Positions 47,861 through 59,441 are shown, counted from the stretch's first letter. The stretch is 64,000 nt of DNA from Mansonella perstans (GCA_037074765.1 JBAMDO010000017.1:1-64000); one strand, 5' to 3'. Program-made: numbers and translations. Notes: a model not told the origin generated them from the sequence alone.

Positions 47861-48019
47861 TTTTGCTATATTATTTCCTTCCTATTTTCTCTCTTTCTCT
47901 CAACCACTTTCTGAATATTTTCGTGAAATAGATTTTATCACTTATGGGTATTTAATTTTGCTCATTTTTTACAGTGCACTGTAGTGGCAAAAAATGCAAA
48001 AAAATGTCTTCTGTACTTT

Positions 48020-48170
48020 TGTCAGAATGTCCGTCTGTGTACGTGTGTCTGTTCGTCTGTGTACGTGTGTCTGTTCGTCTGTCTACGTGAATCTGTCCGT
48101 CTGTGTGCGTGTGTCTGTCCGTCTGTCTATGTGAATCTGTCCGTCTATGTGCGTGTGTCTATCCTTCCAT
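48020..48170. repeat. GT/CT minisatellite
   Basis: Units near 20 bp such as GTCCGTCTGTGTACGTGTGT, and a related TCTACGTGAATCT variant, alternate about seven times. The plus-strand ORF across it is a repeat artefact. Confidence 0.85.
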
Positions 48171-48829
48171 GGATGTCTGTATCTGGTGTATGTACATTTA
48201 GATATGTTCTTACAAACTTTTAAAATTGTAAAACTAATACATTAGAGTGAACAGTAAAAATAAGACAGAGTAAGAGAGAAGGAGAGAAAGAGAACGGAGA
48301 AACATAGGTACGACAAAACTTTAACTTATTTGAAATTCAAAACAAAATTATAATTTAATTTTTTTTAATTAAAATTTGATACGACATATTGAAATCTAAG
48401 TAATTTGATTCATTATTAAAAGTTTAAATATATTACAAACAAAAAATTATACAAAAAATTACATTTTAAGGATAAACAATTTTTGCAAAATTTCATTTAA
48501 CAAAATTAAAAAACCTTTCAACTCAAAAACTACGACAATGTACAACGGAAAGCACACACATACATAAATATGTAAATTTATTCACTCATGCAAAAATACT
48601 TCACCATATCAGTTAACTGAATTTGGATTATTTCTTAATGATAAATCCAAATTTATTTTCACTAATATTTTAGGCCAAAATTTGGTTTTTTATATTTATG
48701 CATTTGCATACTAATAAAATTTGCTTAAGATTTGACTTTTCAGTTAATATAAAGTCAAATTAATAAAGAGTTCATTAAATCATGAATTAATGATAATAAT
48801 GGCATTTAGCTATCATAATTAAACAGTTT

Positions 48830-49420
48830 TAAAAAATCCCATCAAATATTAGCATGAAAACGTTTATTTGCATAATAATTATATATGCTTTAAACTTGTA
48901 GAAACCAATTAACACTCATTATATTGTATTGTTTCTTCCGAAGAATTAAAAATGAAATTAATGAATATGTATAATTATTATTTTCATACATTTACCTATT
49001 ATAATTACTATTGATTCATATTAATATTTTGCTTTATTTATAGCATACAATGCAAAATATTTTACATTTTCAAATAATATTAAAGAAAATCTTTGGCACT
49101 ATTTGAAATACGAACAAATGATAAATAGTGATATCAGGCACAGTTGATATTATTAGTGTTATCACTATTATTATTATCGAATCTTTTTGGTCATTTACAG
49201 AAGCCAATTTTTTAATAGATCATTTCATGTTAGCATATTGCTTTTTCATAGCAACTGATATTGAACTAATGCAAAGTGTTACAGCGGCGAAGATATCACT
49301 ATTGATTAGCATATCTGATAAGAATTCTCAATTTTCTGTTACATCAGTTTCAGCGAGGAATGGTCAGTGCTCGTCAGCCGGCTCAATGATTTACGAATTT
49401 TCTGAAATAAAGTAAACATT
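48830..49420. repeat. Inverted repeat arm 1 (partner 53605-54130)
   Basis: From CGTTTATTTGCATAATAATT to near GGTCAGTGCTCG this stretch recurs in reverse complement at 53605-54130, with well over 90 percent identity by eye. The flanks on one side are in direct orientation in both blocks, so only this segment is inverted. Confidence 0.85.
49339..49401 (-). CDS. Possible alternative terminal exon of secreted micro-exon gene A
   Basis: After a TTTATTTCAG acceptor a phase-0 frame reads KIRKSLSRLTSTDHSSLKLM and stops. It stands in the same position relative to a repeated intron unit as the true micro-exons. It would be used only if the KFED exon is skipped. Alternatively it is a decayed exon. Confidence 0.35.
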   Translation of the reverse strand, partial: KIRKSLSRLTSTDHSSLKLM

Positions 49421-49759
49421 ATTAAAGCATTTAATACATTTTAACGTTTTATCGGGGAAAATAAATATGGAATCTGTAGAACTGTTTATATAATGGGATC
49501 AACAAATGGTATGTGAAATAAAAATAACTGAAACACTTGTCAATGTAGTCACTAAACTTTTTAAAATTCATTTGTGGCCAAAATATTGCATTAACTGTTC
49601 ATGATAATTGCTGCAAAGCCTATAGCATTTAAGGTCTAAAAAATAATGATGAGGGTTAGGATTTAATTTCTTGAATATCTTCGATATTCGTTTAATTGAC
49701 TAAGCTTTAATTGACTAATTTGTAGAAAATTTGACAATAGCTGCTAATTTAATTACGTA

Positions 49760-51222
49760 TTAAGCTTGTATTGTGAATTCATCATTTGCTACTTCTTTGA
49801 CAGCGTTCGGATTATCATAAACTTGTGAAACATTTCTTTCAGATCCTTCTGTTTTGGTATCATTGGTGTACAGCTTAAATAAATCTTCAAATTTCTGAAA
49901 TAAGGTTAACATTATTAAATCTTTTAATATATTTCAACACTTTACTGCGCAAAGTAAGTATAGGATCTGTAGAATTATAGATATCACAGGGATCAATAAA
50001 TCGCATGTAAAATAGAAGTAACTGAAACACTTATCATTCTAATCACTACAGTTATTTAAATTTATTTGTGATCCAAAATACTGCATTAAGCGTTCATAAT
50101 AATTGCTAAAATATCTACAACATGTAATTCCTAAAAATAATCATAAAGTCGATGATTTGATTTGGCGAAAACATGCGAAAACATTCGATATCCTGATTGA
50201 ATTATTCAATTATAATAATTGATTAATCTGTAGGAAAACTGATAATAATGGCTAACCAGAGTCAAATTCTTGACTGCCATTGACAATTGTGGTGAAAATC
50301 CCTGAAATGCAGTTAACACTATTAAATCTTTGAAACTTTTTAAAAATATTACGATTTCATTGTAGAGAAAAATACGATGAGAACTGTAGAATTACGAATG
50401 TCGCAGAGATCAATAAATGGTATGGAAAATAAAGATATTTGAGGTATTTATCATTCTAATCACTGTACCTATTAAAATTTATTTCTGAACCGAAATATTG
50501 CACTATGTGTTCATGATAATTGCTAAAATGTCTGACAACATTTAAGTTCCTGGAAAAAAATTGGAAATAATGATAAATTTGAAATTTAATTCCGCAAAAA
50601 TTTCCAATATCTCCTTTGAATTATTTCAATTATTATAATTGATTAGTCTGTAAGAAATCTGATAATAACTGCTTACTTGAAATTGATCAGATATTCGGTC
50701 ATAATCCTGAAGTACAGATAGCATTATTAAATCTTTGAAATTTTTTACATATTTTGCCTTTTTATTGCAAAGAATATTAATGTGACATGATTTGTAGAAT
50801 TACTGATATTTCAAGGATCAATGAACGGTATGTAAAATAAAATTAACTGAAACACTTATAGTTTTAATCAATATGCTTACTAAAATTTATTTCTGATCCA
50901 AAATATTGCACTAAGTGTTCATGATAATTGTTGCAATGTCTAAAGCATTTAAGCTTCTAAAAATAATGATGAAGATTGGGATTTAATTTCTTGAAAATTT
51001 TCGACAATGCGTCTGAATTACTTCAATTATAGTAAATATTAGTTTGTAGGAAATTTGATAATAACCGCTTACCATAAATAATTCATCAAAAAGCTGTTTT
51101 GATTTGGGATCCATATCTGGATCGATAGCTTTCAATTTATCCTCTGTATGAACACGGCTCGTAAAGCTTGTAAGAATAATAAATATAATAAACATGCAAG
51201 CAATAAAGCGTAAGAATTGCAT
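49760..51222 (-). CDS. Secreted micro-exon protein A (family unknown, 119 aa)
   Basis: Exons 51222-51073 (150 nt), 50706-50677 (30), 50301-50257 (45) and 49894-49760 (135 with stop), all phase 0. The product has a signal peptide (MQFLRFIACMFIIFIILTSF, cleavage likely near SRVHT), then EDKLKAIDPDMDPKSKQLFD, the micro-exon peptides DYDRISDQFQ and GFSPQLSMAVKNLTL, and a 44-residue tail starting KFEDLFKLYTNDT. The mature chain lacks cysteine and has NLT and NVS sequons. Each micro-exon has a TTCAG acceptor and a GTAAGC or GTTAGC donor, inside a repeated intron unit. A TATA-like block lies about 300 bp upstream. No function is recognised; a small secreted effector-like or structural peptide is a guess. 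Confidence 0.72.
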
Positions 51223-51409
51223 TACTGAAATAAAATATCAGCATTTTACACAATCATTAAGATCATAAATTTGTTCGTCATAATAATTAAATTCAGTAGC
51301 TATCGATTGGTACTGTCGATATAATGTAGTGCTGATACTATTTAAATAGAAAAATTAAAGAAAATACTAATTAGCATTTCTTATGTCGAAAAATTTGTTT
51401 AATTTTAAA

Positions 51410-51650
51410 TTAAATTGAAATACAAATTAACGTAATGTGTTCGCTTTCTGATTTTTATACTTACTTTTCGACTTTTCCCTCAAATGTTTTGCTTATTATT
51501 CCGTAATATTTAATTGCTGTTTTGTTTGGCATAAATATACAAACCATCATTTATACATATAATTTAGAATTAAATATTCATACTACAAAACTATCAAGCA
51601 TCCATGTTAGCTTACAGTGTTTTTGTTTTTCCTCTTATCTTTCGCAGTGA
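51410..51650 (-). promoter_or_regulatory. Conserved promoter-like block of gene A
   Basis: Shared with the other copies: GTAATATTTAATTGCTGTTT, GGCATAAATATACAAACCAT, TTTATACATATAATTTAGAA and a CTTACAGTGTTTTTGTTTTT end. On the minus strand it gives TATAAATG about 330 bp before the ATG. Confidence 0.5.
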
Positions 51651-51999
51651 AAAAAAAAAAAAAAAAAAAAAAAAACAATTTTTTAATTTGTTGGTTAAAA
51701 CAAAGCGATTGGCTTCACATTCAAATTGTTTGCTTAAATTACTGTTATTCAAGATTTTTCTGACACAGTACGGAATTGCTTATATGCTGTAATTATTAAA
51801 ATAAGATTTCAATTATTGAATCCATTTGTTTATTTATTTAAATCATCAGTAAAAGGAATAAAATTAGTCATCGTCTATTTTCATCAATTTACATTTAATA
51901 TTCAAAAAATGTTAAAGAGGAGCTGTTGTTAAGCCAGCAAAATTTATTAAATAGTTTAATAATTATTATTTCAATATATCAACGACTAACAAATGGATT

Positions 52000-52500
52000 A
52001 ATGAATAAATGGAGTTTCGGAGAAGGAGAAGGTAAGAAGCATGCATTTCAAAAGATTGAAAATATTAATTAATTTCCAAGATTTAATAGTAAAGTGCCAA
52101 TAACGTCAAAAAGGAGTTGTTATTAGGCGAGCAATTTTACTTGATTTAATACCAAACAAATTCAGTTCAAAGAGTGTGGAACAACGAGCGCTTGTTGAAG
52201 GCAGTAGTTTGCGCTCATTTTGATGATAATGATTGTTGCTTTGCAAAGAGCAAGTTTAAAAAAGGAATTGCTAAACTTGTTCATTGTTTGTTAGAGACAA
52301 GAATTTGCATTCATTAAGATGAAAATTATCATTTTTTAAAACTTAAAAAGTTTTAAAAAGCTTGTTTAGTGTTCGCTCATTTTTTTGGAGAGAAAAAAAT
52401 TGTTTCTATCAAATTTAACAAAGAAATATATCCATCTTCTTGAGTAACAAGTCAAATATTTTCCAAATTACTTTGTTACGCTGAATGTAAAAATTATTTC
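52000..52500. repeat. Direct repeat, upstream flank copy (partner 56617-57115)
   Basis: Near-identical at first to the partner, from GGATTAATGAATAAATGGAG onward, at an offset of about 4617 bp. It becomes more diverged after about 340 bp. This copy has TAA where the partner has AAA in the shared plus-strand frame. Confidence 0.85.
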
Positions 52501-53099
52501 ATCAACCAATCTTAGTATGGTGAAAAATTTCTTTGTTTGGCAAGAGGAAGTTTTAAAAAAAAATTGCCAAACAATTTATTGGATAACACTTTAAATTTAT
52601 TACGTCACAGATATTCAATGCGATTGAGGAAATAAGAATTATTGTCTTTACATTTATCCAAAAAAAAAATATTTTAAATTGAAGAATGCTAAGCTTATTT
52701 ACTTAATAACTCAATTATGTGTCAGTAATATGCAATGAATCGAAAAGTGGAAATAGTTTCGTTTTATTTGAAAAATTGAAATGGCAAATGTTGCAGCACA
52801 TTTTTTGGTTAAGACGATGATACATTACGAGATGAATCTGAGATAAGTTTAAAATTCGAATATGCATGAAATTAGTGGACCTCCAGGGTGATTACAATGA
52901 TTAACTCGTCATTTGTTGATTGGAATTTATTTTTTCAATAAAACATTTTATTCATCATTTCACTTTTTATGCAACGTAAAATGACGTAATTGTTTTATAT
53001 TTTAGATGAACAAAGTATATTTTATTGTTGGCGTTTTTTTTCTTCATTTGTTCAGTGAGGTATTTGTTGCCGTTATATTGTGTCATATTAAGTAAATGA

Positions 53100-53250
53100 A
53101 ATGTTCTCGTTATTTTTATTGCCATTGCTGTTGTTGTTATTATTGTTAACAGTACTCTCGTTGTTGTTGTTCCTGTTAGTGTTCTTGCCGTTCCCGTTGC
53201 TGTTGTTGTTATCTGTTGCTTTTGCTATTGCTACTATTCATGCTGCTATT
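53100..53250. repeat. (GTT)n imperfect trinucleotide repeat
   Basis: GTTGTTGTTATTATTG-type array with GCTGTT and TCCTGTT variants, at the junction between the two intact blocks. Confidence 0.8.
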
Positions 53251-53604
53251 ATTTAGCAAGCAACTTCAACTCAAATTTAGTCAACGCCGAAATTGCTCCT
53301 TTTCTTTTATGCACCCATTTAATCATTAAAGCCAATTAACTGTTTGATTTTGTTATTTTGTTTGCTCATTTGTTTATTGCCATTTTTTTATCGTCTTTAG
53401 AACAGAATTATCCAAAACGTATGCCAAATCCCATTTTAGCCTGTTTCTGTTTGAATTATTTTTTTTTAAGTGATGGTTCGTATTATTATGTTTCCTGGAG
53501 AAGGTAAATCGCTTTGAACCATTTTCTAAGACTAATTAAATAATCGTATCTCTATGTGAGCCAGAGCAGATTTACTGCCTTTAGGATGTTTAATCAGTAT
53601 CTGA

Positions 53605-54130
53605 CTTGTGAGTACTGACCATTCCTCGCTAAAACTGTGTAACAGAAAATTGAGAATTCTTATCAGATATACTGATCAGTAGTGATATCTTCGCCGCTGT
53701 AACATTTTGCATTAATTCAGTATCAGTTGCTATGATAAAGCAATATGTTAACATGAAATGGTCTATTAAAAAATTGGCTGCTGTAAATGACCAAAAAGAT
53801 TCGATAATAATAATAGTGATAACACTAATAATATCAACTGTGCCTGATATCACTATTTATCATTTGTTTGTATTTCAAATAGTGCCAAAGATTTTCTTTA
53901 ATATTATTTGAAAATGTAAAATATTTTGCATTGTATGCTATAAATAAAGCAAAATATTAATATGAATCAATAGTAATTATAATAGGTAAATGTATGAAAT
54001 AATAATTATACATATTCATTAATTTCATTTTTAATTCTTCGGAAGAAACAATACAATATAATGAGTGTTAATTGGTTTCTACAAGTTTAAAGCATATATA
54101 ATTATTATGATTGAACAAATAAACGTTTTC
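53605..54130. repeat. Inverted repeat arm 2 (partner 48830-49420)
   Basis: Reverse complement of the gene A 3' flank, placed 3' of gene B. The inversion breakpoint is close to 54130, where direct homology resumes (GTCAATGTAGTCACTAAACT). Confidence 0.85.
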
Positions 54131-54350
54131 GTCAATGTAGTCACTAAACTTTTTAAAATTCATTTGTGACCAAAATATTGCATTAACTGTTCATGATAAT
54201 TGCTGCAAAGTCTGCAGCTTTAAGGTCTAAAAAATAATGGTGAGGGTTAGGATTTAATTTCTTAAATATCTTTTATATTCGTTTAATTGACTAAGCTTTA
54301 ATTGACTAATTTGTAGAAAATTTGACAATAGCTGCTAATTTAATTACGTA

Positions 54351-55739
54351 TTAAGCTTGTATTGTGAATTCATCACTTGCTGCTTCTTTGACAGCGTTCG
54401 GATTATCATAAACTTGTGAAACATTTCTTTCAGGTCCTTGTGTTTTGGTATCATTGGTGTATAGCTTAAATAAATCTTCAAATTTCTGAAATAAGGTTAA
54501 CATTATTAAATCTTTTAATATATTTCAACACTTTACTGCGCAAAATAAGTATAGGATCTGTAGAATTACAGATATCACAGGGATCAATAAATCGCATGCA
54601 AAATAGAAGTAACTGAAACACTTATCATTCTAATCACTACAGTTATTTAAATTTATTTGTGATCCAAAATACTGCATTAAGTGTTCACAATAATTGCTAA
54701 AATATCTACAACATTTAAGTCCTGAAAATAATGAAAATTTTCGAATCTCGTTTGAATTATTTCTATTATAATAAGTGATTAGTTTGTAGGAAATCTGATA
54801 ATAACAGATTACTTGAGATGTGTCCTGTTCAGATACTCGGCCAAATTCCTGAAGTACAATTAGCATTATTAAATCTTTGAAATTTTCTATTATTTTGCCA
54901 TTTTTTTGCAGAGTAAAATATGATGTGATCTGTAAAATTACGAATACCACAGAGATCAGTAAATATGGAAAATAAAAGTAACTGAAACGTTTATCATTGC
55001 AGAACTATATTTACTAAAATTTATTTCAGATCTATGATATTGCCCTAAGTGATCGTGATAATTGCTGCGATGCCTACAAATTTAAGGTCCTGAATATAAT
55101 AATAAAATTTAATTTTAATTTCTTTAAAATCTGCAATATCCCGTTTCAATTGCTTTAATTGACTACTCTGTAGAAAATTGGACAAAACCGCTTACTCTAG
55201 ATAGTGGATACGGTGAGATTCCTCCCAGTGATCCCTGAATTTCCTGAAATAAGGTCAATAAAATTCAGTCTTTTAATATATTTTAACACTTTATTCTGAA
55301 AATAAATACAGGATCTGTAGAATTAGGAATATCACACGGATCAATTGTATAAGTAAACGATATGTAAAATAAATGAAACCGAAACACTTGACATTCTAAT
55401 CACTTCACTCACTAAAATTTATTTCTCATCCAAAATGAATTCCTATGACTTTTACAACATTTATTATCAGATTTCCCATGGACTAATCAAATAATCGTAA
55501 TTTCGAAAATTTAGTTTCGCGAATATTTTCGATATTCCGCCTGAACTGCTTTAATTTCATCAATTAGTCTGTTTGTAAAAAATTCTGTAATAATCGCTTA
55601 CTTTAAATAATTCACCAAGCTCTGTTACTACTTCGGAAACTATCTTTGAAGTATCCTCTTGACTATGAATGCGATCCGTGAAGCTTGCAAAAATGATGAA
55701 CATAATAAACATGCAAGCAGTAAAGCGTAACAGCTGCAT
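54351..55739 (-). CDS. Secreted micro-exon protein B (paralogue of A, 118 aa)
   Basis: Exons 55739-55602 (138 nt), 55243-55196 (48), 54848-54813 (36) and 54485-54351 (135 with stop), all phase 0. Signal peptide MQLLRFTACMFIMFIIFASF, then SQEDTSKIVSEVVTELGELF, micro-exons EIQGSLGGISPYPLSR and EFGRVSEQDTSQ, and a terminal exon differing from gene A at 4 of 44 residues. Micro-exon EFGRVSEQ corresponds to DYDRISDQ of gene A; the other micro-exons do not pair clearly. No cysteine in the mature chain. Same orientation, splice-site style and promoter block as gene A, about 4.5 kb away. Confidence 0.72.
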
Positions 55740-55959
55740 GCTAAAATAAAAATCAGCATTTTGAGGTTATAAATTTATTATGACCTCAAAATGTCATAAA
55801 TTTTATTTATTTTTAATGAGGTCATAAATTTATTTATTAGCAGTTAAACATAACAATTATCAATTAAAACTGATAACATTTCTTATTGTAGGCAATATTT
55901 AAATAGAAAAGTTTAAGATAAACACTAGTTGGCTTTTTTGATGTCGAAAAACTTTTTTA

Positions 55960-56262
55960 ATTTTAAATTAAATTGAAATACAAATTAATGTTAAATACCA
56001 TTCTCTTGATGTAATATGTATCTACATAATGTGTTCACATATTCATTTTTATATTAATTTTTTGACTTTCTACCAAATATTTTGTTTATTATTTTGTAAT
56101 ATTTAAATCAGTTTCATAAAATCGACTGTTTAATTTGACATAAATATACAATAATTATTTATACATATAATTTAGTCATTTAGTTCATACTACAAAGCTA
56201 CAAAATATCCATATTAGCTTATAGTGTTTGTTTCGCCTTTTTATCTTTTGCAATAGAAAAAG
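55960..56262 (-). promoter_or_regulatory. Conserved promoter-like block of gene B
   Basis: Carries the family phrases TTTGACATAAATATACAATA, TTTATACATATAATTTAGTC and AGCTTATAGTGTTTGTTTCG, about 220-520 bp upstream of the ATG. Confidence 0.5.
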
Positions 56263-56616
56263 AAAAACAATTTCCTAATTTGTTGATTAAAACAAAGTAA
56301 TTAATGTCAATTAGTTATGTTTGCTTCATAACTAATTTATTTTTATGCTTAAATTGCTGACATTCGAGATTTTTGCCACAAAGAACAGAATTTCATATAT
56401 GCGTGTAATTATGAAATAAAGATTTTAATTGGTGAATAATTTGCTATTCAACGGTAATCAATTCCATTTGTTTATTTACTTAAATTATCAATAAAACAAT
56501 TAAAATCAGTTGTCGATTATTTCTATCGGCTTATATTTAATTACTGCTGTTCAGCAAAATTTGTTGAATATTTTAACAATTATTATTTCAATATATTAAC
56601 TAATAATAAACGGATT

Positions 56617-57115
56617 AATGAATAAATGGAGTTTCGGAGAAGGAGAAGGTAAGAAGCATGCATTTCAAAAGATTGAAAATATTAATTAATTTCCAAGATT
56701 TAATAGTAAAGTGCCAAAAATGTCAAAAAGGAGTTGTTATTAGGCGAGCAATTTTAGTTGATTTAATACCAAACAAATTCAGTTCAAAGAGTGTGAAACA
56801 ACGAGCGCTTGTTGAAGGCAGTAGTTTGCGCTCATTTTGATGATAATGATTGTTGCTTTGCAAAGAGCAAGTTTAAAAAAGGAATTGCTAAACTTGTTCA
56901 TTGTTTGTTAGAGACAAGAATTTGCATTCATTAAGATGAAAATTATCATTTTTTAAAAATTAAAAAGCTTTAAAAAGCTTGTTTAGCGTTCATTTATTTT
57001 TTTTAGAGAGAAAAAAATTGTTTCTATCAAATTTAACAAAGAAATATATCCATCTTCTTGAGTAACAAGTCAAATATTTTCCAAATTACTTTGTTATGCT
57101 GAATGTAAAACTTAT
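56617..57115. repeat. Direct repeat, upstream flank copy (partner 52000-52500)
   Basis: Closely matches its partner. Within it a plus-strand frame stays open from ATG at 56658 to TGA at 56840, ending KFSSKSVKQRALVEGSSLRSF without its first residues. It could also be read as a two-exon mini-gene using a GAAG|GTAAGA donor near 56648 and a TTTAATAG acceptor near 56706. The other copy is broken by TAA, so coding is doubtful. Confidence 0.7.
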
Positions 57116-57449
57116 TTCTTTAACCATTGTTCTCAGTATGGTGAAAAATTTCTTTTTTTTTAAACTTCTTCTTTCCAAACATTTTTAAACTATTTTTTGA
57201 ATAACATTTCAAATTTATTACATTACAGATATTCAGTCAAAACACGTTACAATTCAATCCGATTAAGGAAATAAAAACCATCGTCTTTACATTTACCCAG
57301 AAAGATATTTTAAAGAGAATTGCTAAACTTTTTCACTTAACAACTCAATTATATATCAGTAATATCTATTAAGTCAAAATATTAAGTCAATATAATTTCA
57401 CTTCATTAAGTCAATATAATTTCACTTTATTTGGAAATTGAAATTGCAA

Positions 57450-58218
57450 AGATTGATAAAGTTACTACAAGAGCCATTCATCTATAACTTTTCCAATAGT
57501 CTTTTTCGTTAATTCAATCATTCATTTATAAAATCATCCTATCCAGGAGCATATCCGATAGGAGTGGACGTTGTTTAAAAATATCAAAAACATGATGCAA
57601 CATAGAAAAAACTGTTTAAGTATATTATTGTGGAAATCTTAAACTGCAATAAATTGTAAAACATATCCTACTTTTCTTTTCTGCGTAATTCACGGAATAT
57701 TAAAAAAGTTACGGAATCGAGCAGCTAAATTTTATGACGTGATCGGCAAATATTCACACGTCTTATTCACTTATCAATTCAATAATTCCACGATATCAAA
57801 AACATGCACTAATGTTGATGCTTTTCGCTTTTGCGAATATAAGCAAAGAATGTGTCGTTTAAATTACAATGAATGGCATCAACAAACAAAACTAATAGTC
57901 GTAATATATGATATGATTTTGTAATTTATTTAAATTTACTTGAGAGTGCTGATTCAAGAATTAATAGGGAAGCGATGCTTCTCATGAAAAGCTATACTTA
58001 ACAATCAAAAGCAATATATTTCAAAATGAAACAGAAATTTTCATTGATGGACCATGTAAAGTTTAATACAAAATCTAGGTTAATGCGTCGTTAGTTCATA
58101 TTTGTGTTTATTTAGATTGTGTTTACGTTGCTTATTGGATAAATGTGTTAATTACAAATTAATTGGCACAACAAAGGAGCCGCTGCTTGTCTATACTAAT
58201 TATTGGCAAGCTAAAGAG
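57450..58218. other. Intergenic region upstream of mrps-16
   Basis: Slightly less AT-rich than the rest. A short plus-strand ORF at 57739-57924 has no supporting features. Likely contains the mrps-16 promoter. Confidence 0.45.
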
Positions 58219-59441
58219 ATGCTAAAGACTGCTAGCAGACTAAAATATTTACCTGGTAGACCGTCTATTGGTTTGGCATTATTTGGATGTAAAAATCGTC
58301 CTGCTTATCGAATTGTTGTATTCCCACATAAAGCATACGGGCGACATTACGAAGGAAGTATCATCGAAGAGGTAATTAGAATTAATTAATTTAATTTTTT
58401 TTTTTAAAAAAAAAAAGCCAAACATTTAAACCGACATAATTATTTTATGATATGATATACATACAACATACATGCAAGCGCATTCTTTTCTTACAACAGT
58501 ACATCTGAATAGGATGGAACTAATTGTTTAATGTCACGTCCCATACGACTGAACGTGTAAGTAAGAGTGCCTTCAACTGCTAAAACTGCTAGCGAACCTA
58601 TTATGCAGTATGTTGCTAAGATTACAATTATGATTTTTGCAACTGTCACCTGGTTATTTTCCCTTCAAACCGTATCTGCAATATTTTGCAAAATGCAAGA
58701 TAGTTATTCAAGAGGAGATTGTAGTTTGTTTTTCCAAGCCTAAGTAACGCTCGATCAATCACAATAACCGGTAGAAAAAGCTTTTTTTTTCTTATCAAAT
58801 GAGTTATTTATCCGGCAACTATCACCGTTAACAACGTTTATTAGTTCAGTATGACGAATCTGTACTTGATTACTTACTATAATATCTTTGTTTTGATAGT
58901 TGCCAACGATTCAAGCGAAACATTGGTAAGATTTTCGCCAAAATCACCGAAATCGGATATATGCACATTTTGAAAATCTATTGTGATATAACTGCATACA
59001 AAAAAAATAAATACGATTAGTTTATCGAAATATTCAATTTAAGCTTGGCGTTTTTGATCCGCTACCCAATTTTCGGAACGAGAAATTGGTTGCATGTGAT
59101 ATTGCCCGTGTGAAATATTGGATTGGAGAGCGTAACGCGCATATATCGCCATCTCTTTTGGAACTTTTAGGTACTTCTTTTTTTTAATTCAACAGTATAT
59201 TCATCCATTCCTCTTTAATTATTCCTTCAATTTTGCCTGTTTTGGAAATCTTACATAGACATTTTCTGTTTTAATTTTATGTTCTAAAAATTCAGGACTT
59301 TGGGGAGTATTACCAATACATCCAAAGACATTCATCCGTGCGCGACACAATCTCGAAGAATTGAAAGAAATCAAATTGAAAACTCATGCTGTAGCATCAG
59401 AATTAGGCTCACCAGAAGTGGAATCGAAGGAACAAACTTAG
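58219..59441 (+). CDS. mrps-16: Mitochondrial ribosomal protein bS16m
   Basis: Exons 58219-58371, 59044-59170 and 59296-59441 join in phase to 141 residues. It is a component of the mitochondrial small ribosomal subunit. Diagnostic S16 motifs are visible: IGLALFGCKNRPAYRIVV near the start, then LGVFDPLPNFRNEKLVACD, VKYWIGERNAHIS and LLELLGLWGVLPIHPK. The MLKTASRLKYLPGRPS leader fits a short mitochondrial presequence. The frame is open upstream of this ATG, back to about 58102, but has no other ATG, so 58219 is chosen. It is the upstream cistron of a probable operon with the SEFIR receptor gene. From memory, C. elegans mrps-16 is F56D1.3. Confidence 0.9.
58491..58663 (-). CDS. Candidate small membrane-protein exon, antisense in mrps-16 intron 1
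   Basis: On the minus strand a frame of 57 codons runs ENNQVTVAKIIIVILATYC, then IIGSLAVLAVEGTLTYTFSR, MGRDIKQLVPSYSDVLL and stop: one clear membrane segment and a hydrophilic tail, unlike random AT-rich translation. A second open stretch lies upstream at 58991-58878 (strong GTATGCAG acceptor, GTAAGT donor; SDFGDFGENLTNVSLESLA). Joining the two at those sites creates TAG, so they may not belong together, or a splice site is misplaced. I do not recognise the product. Confidence 0.35.

Noticed and set aside
47984..48223. Cysteine-rich plus-strand ORF (repeated SVYVCLFVCL-like text)
   Set aside because: Artefact of the GTCTGT minisatellite.
49128..49415. 95-codon plus-strand ORF starting MISGTVDIISV, with an inverted 74-codon copy at 53629-53853
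   Set aside because: Conserved between copies only because the duplication is recent; by eye most differences change residues, and the older copy near 46.4 kb is full of disruptions.
57739..57924. 61-codon plus-strand ORF upstream of mrps-16
   Set aside because: No homology recognised, no splice or start context, and length compatible with chance.
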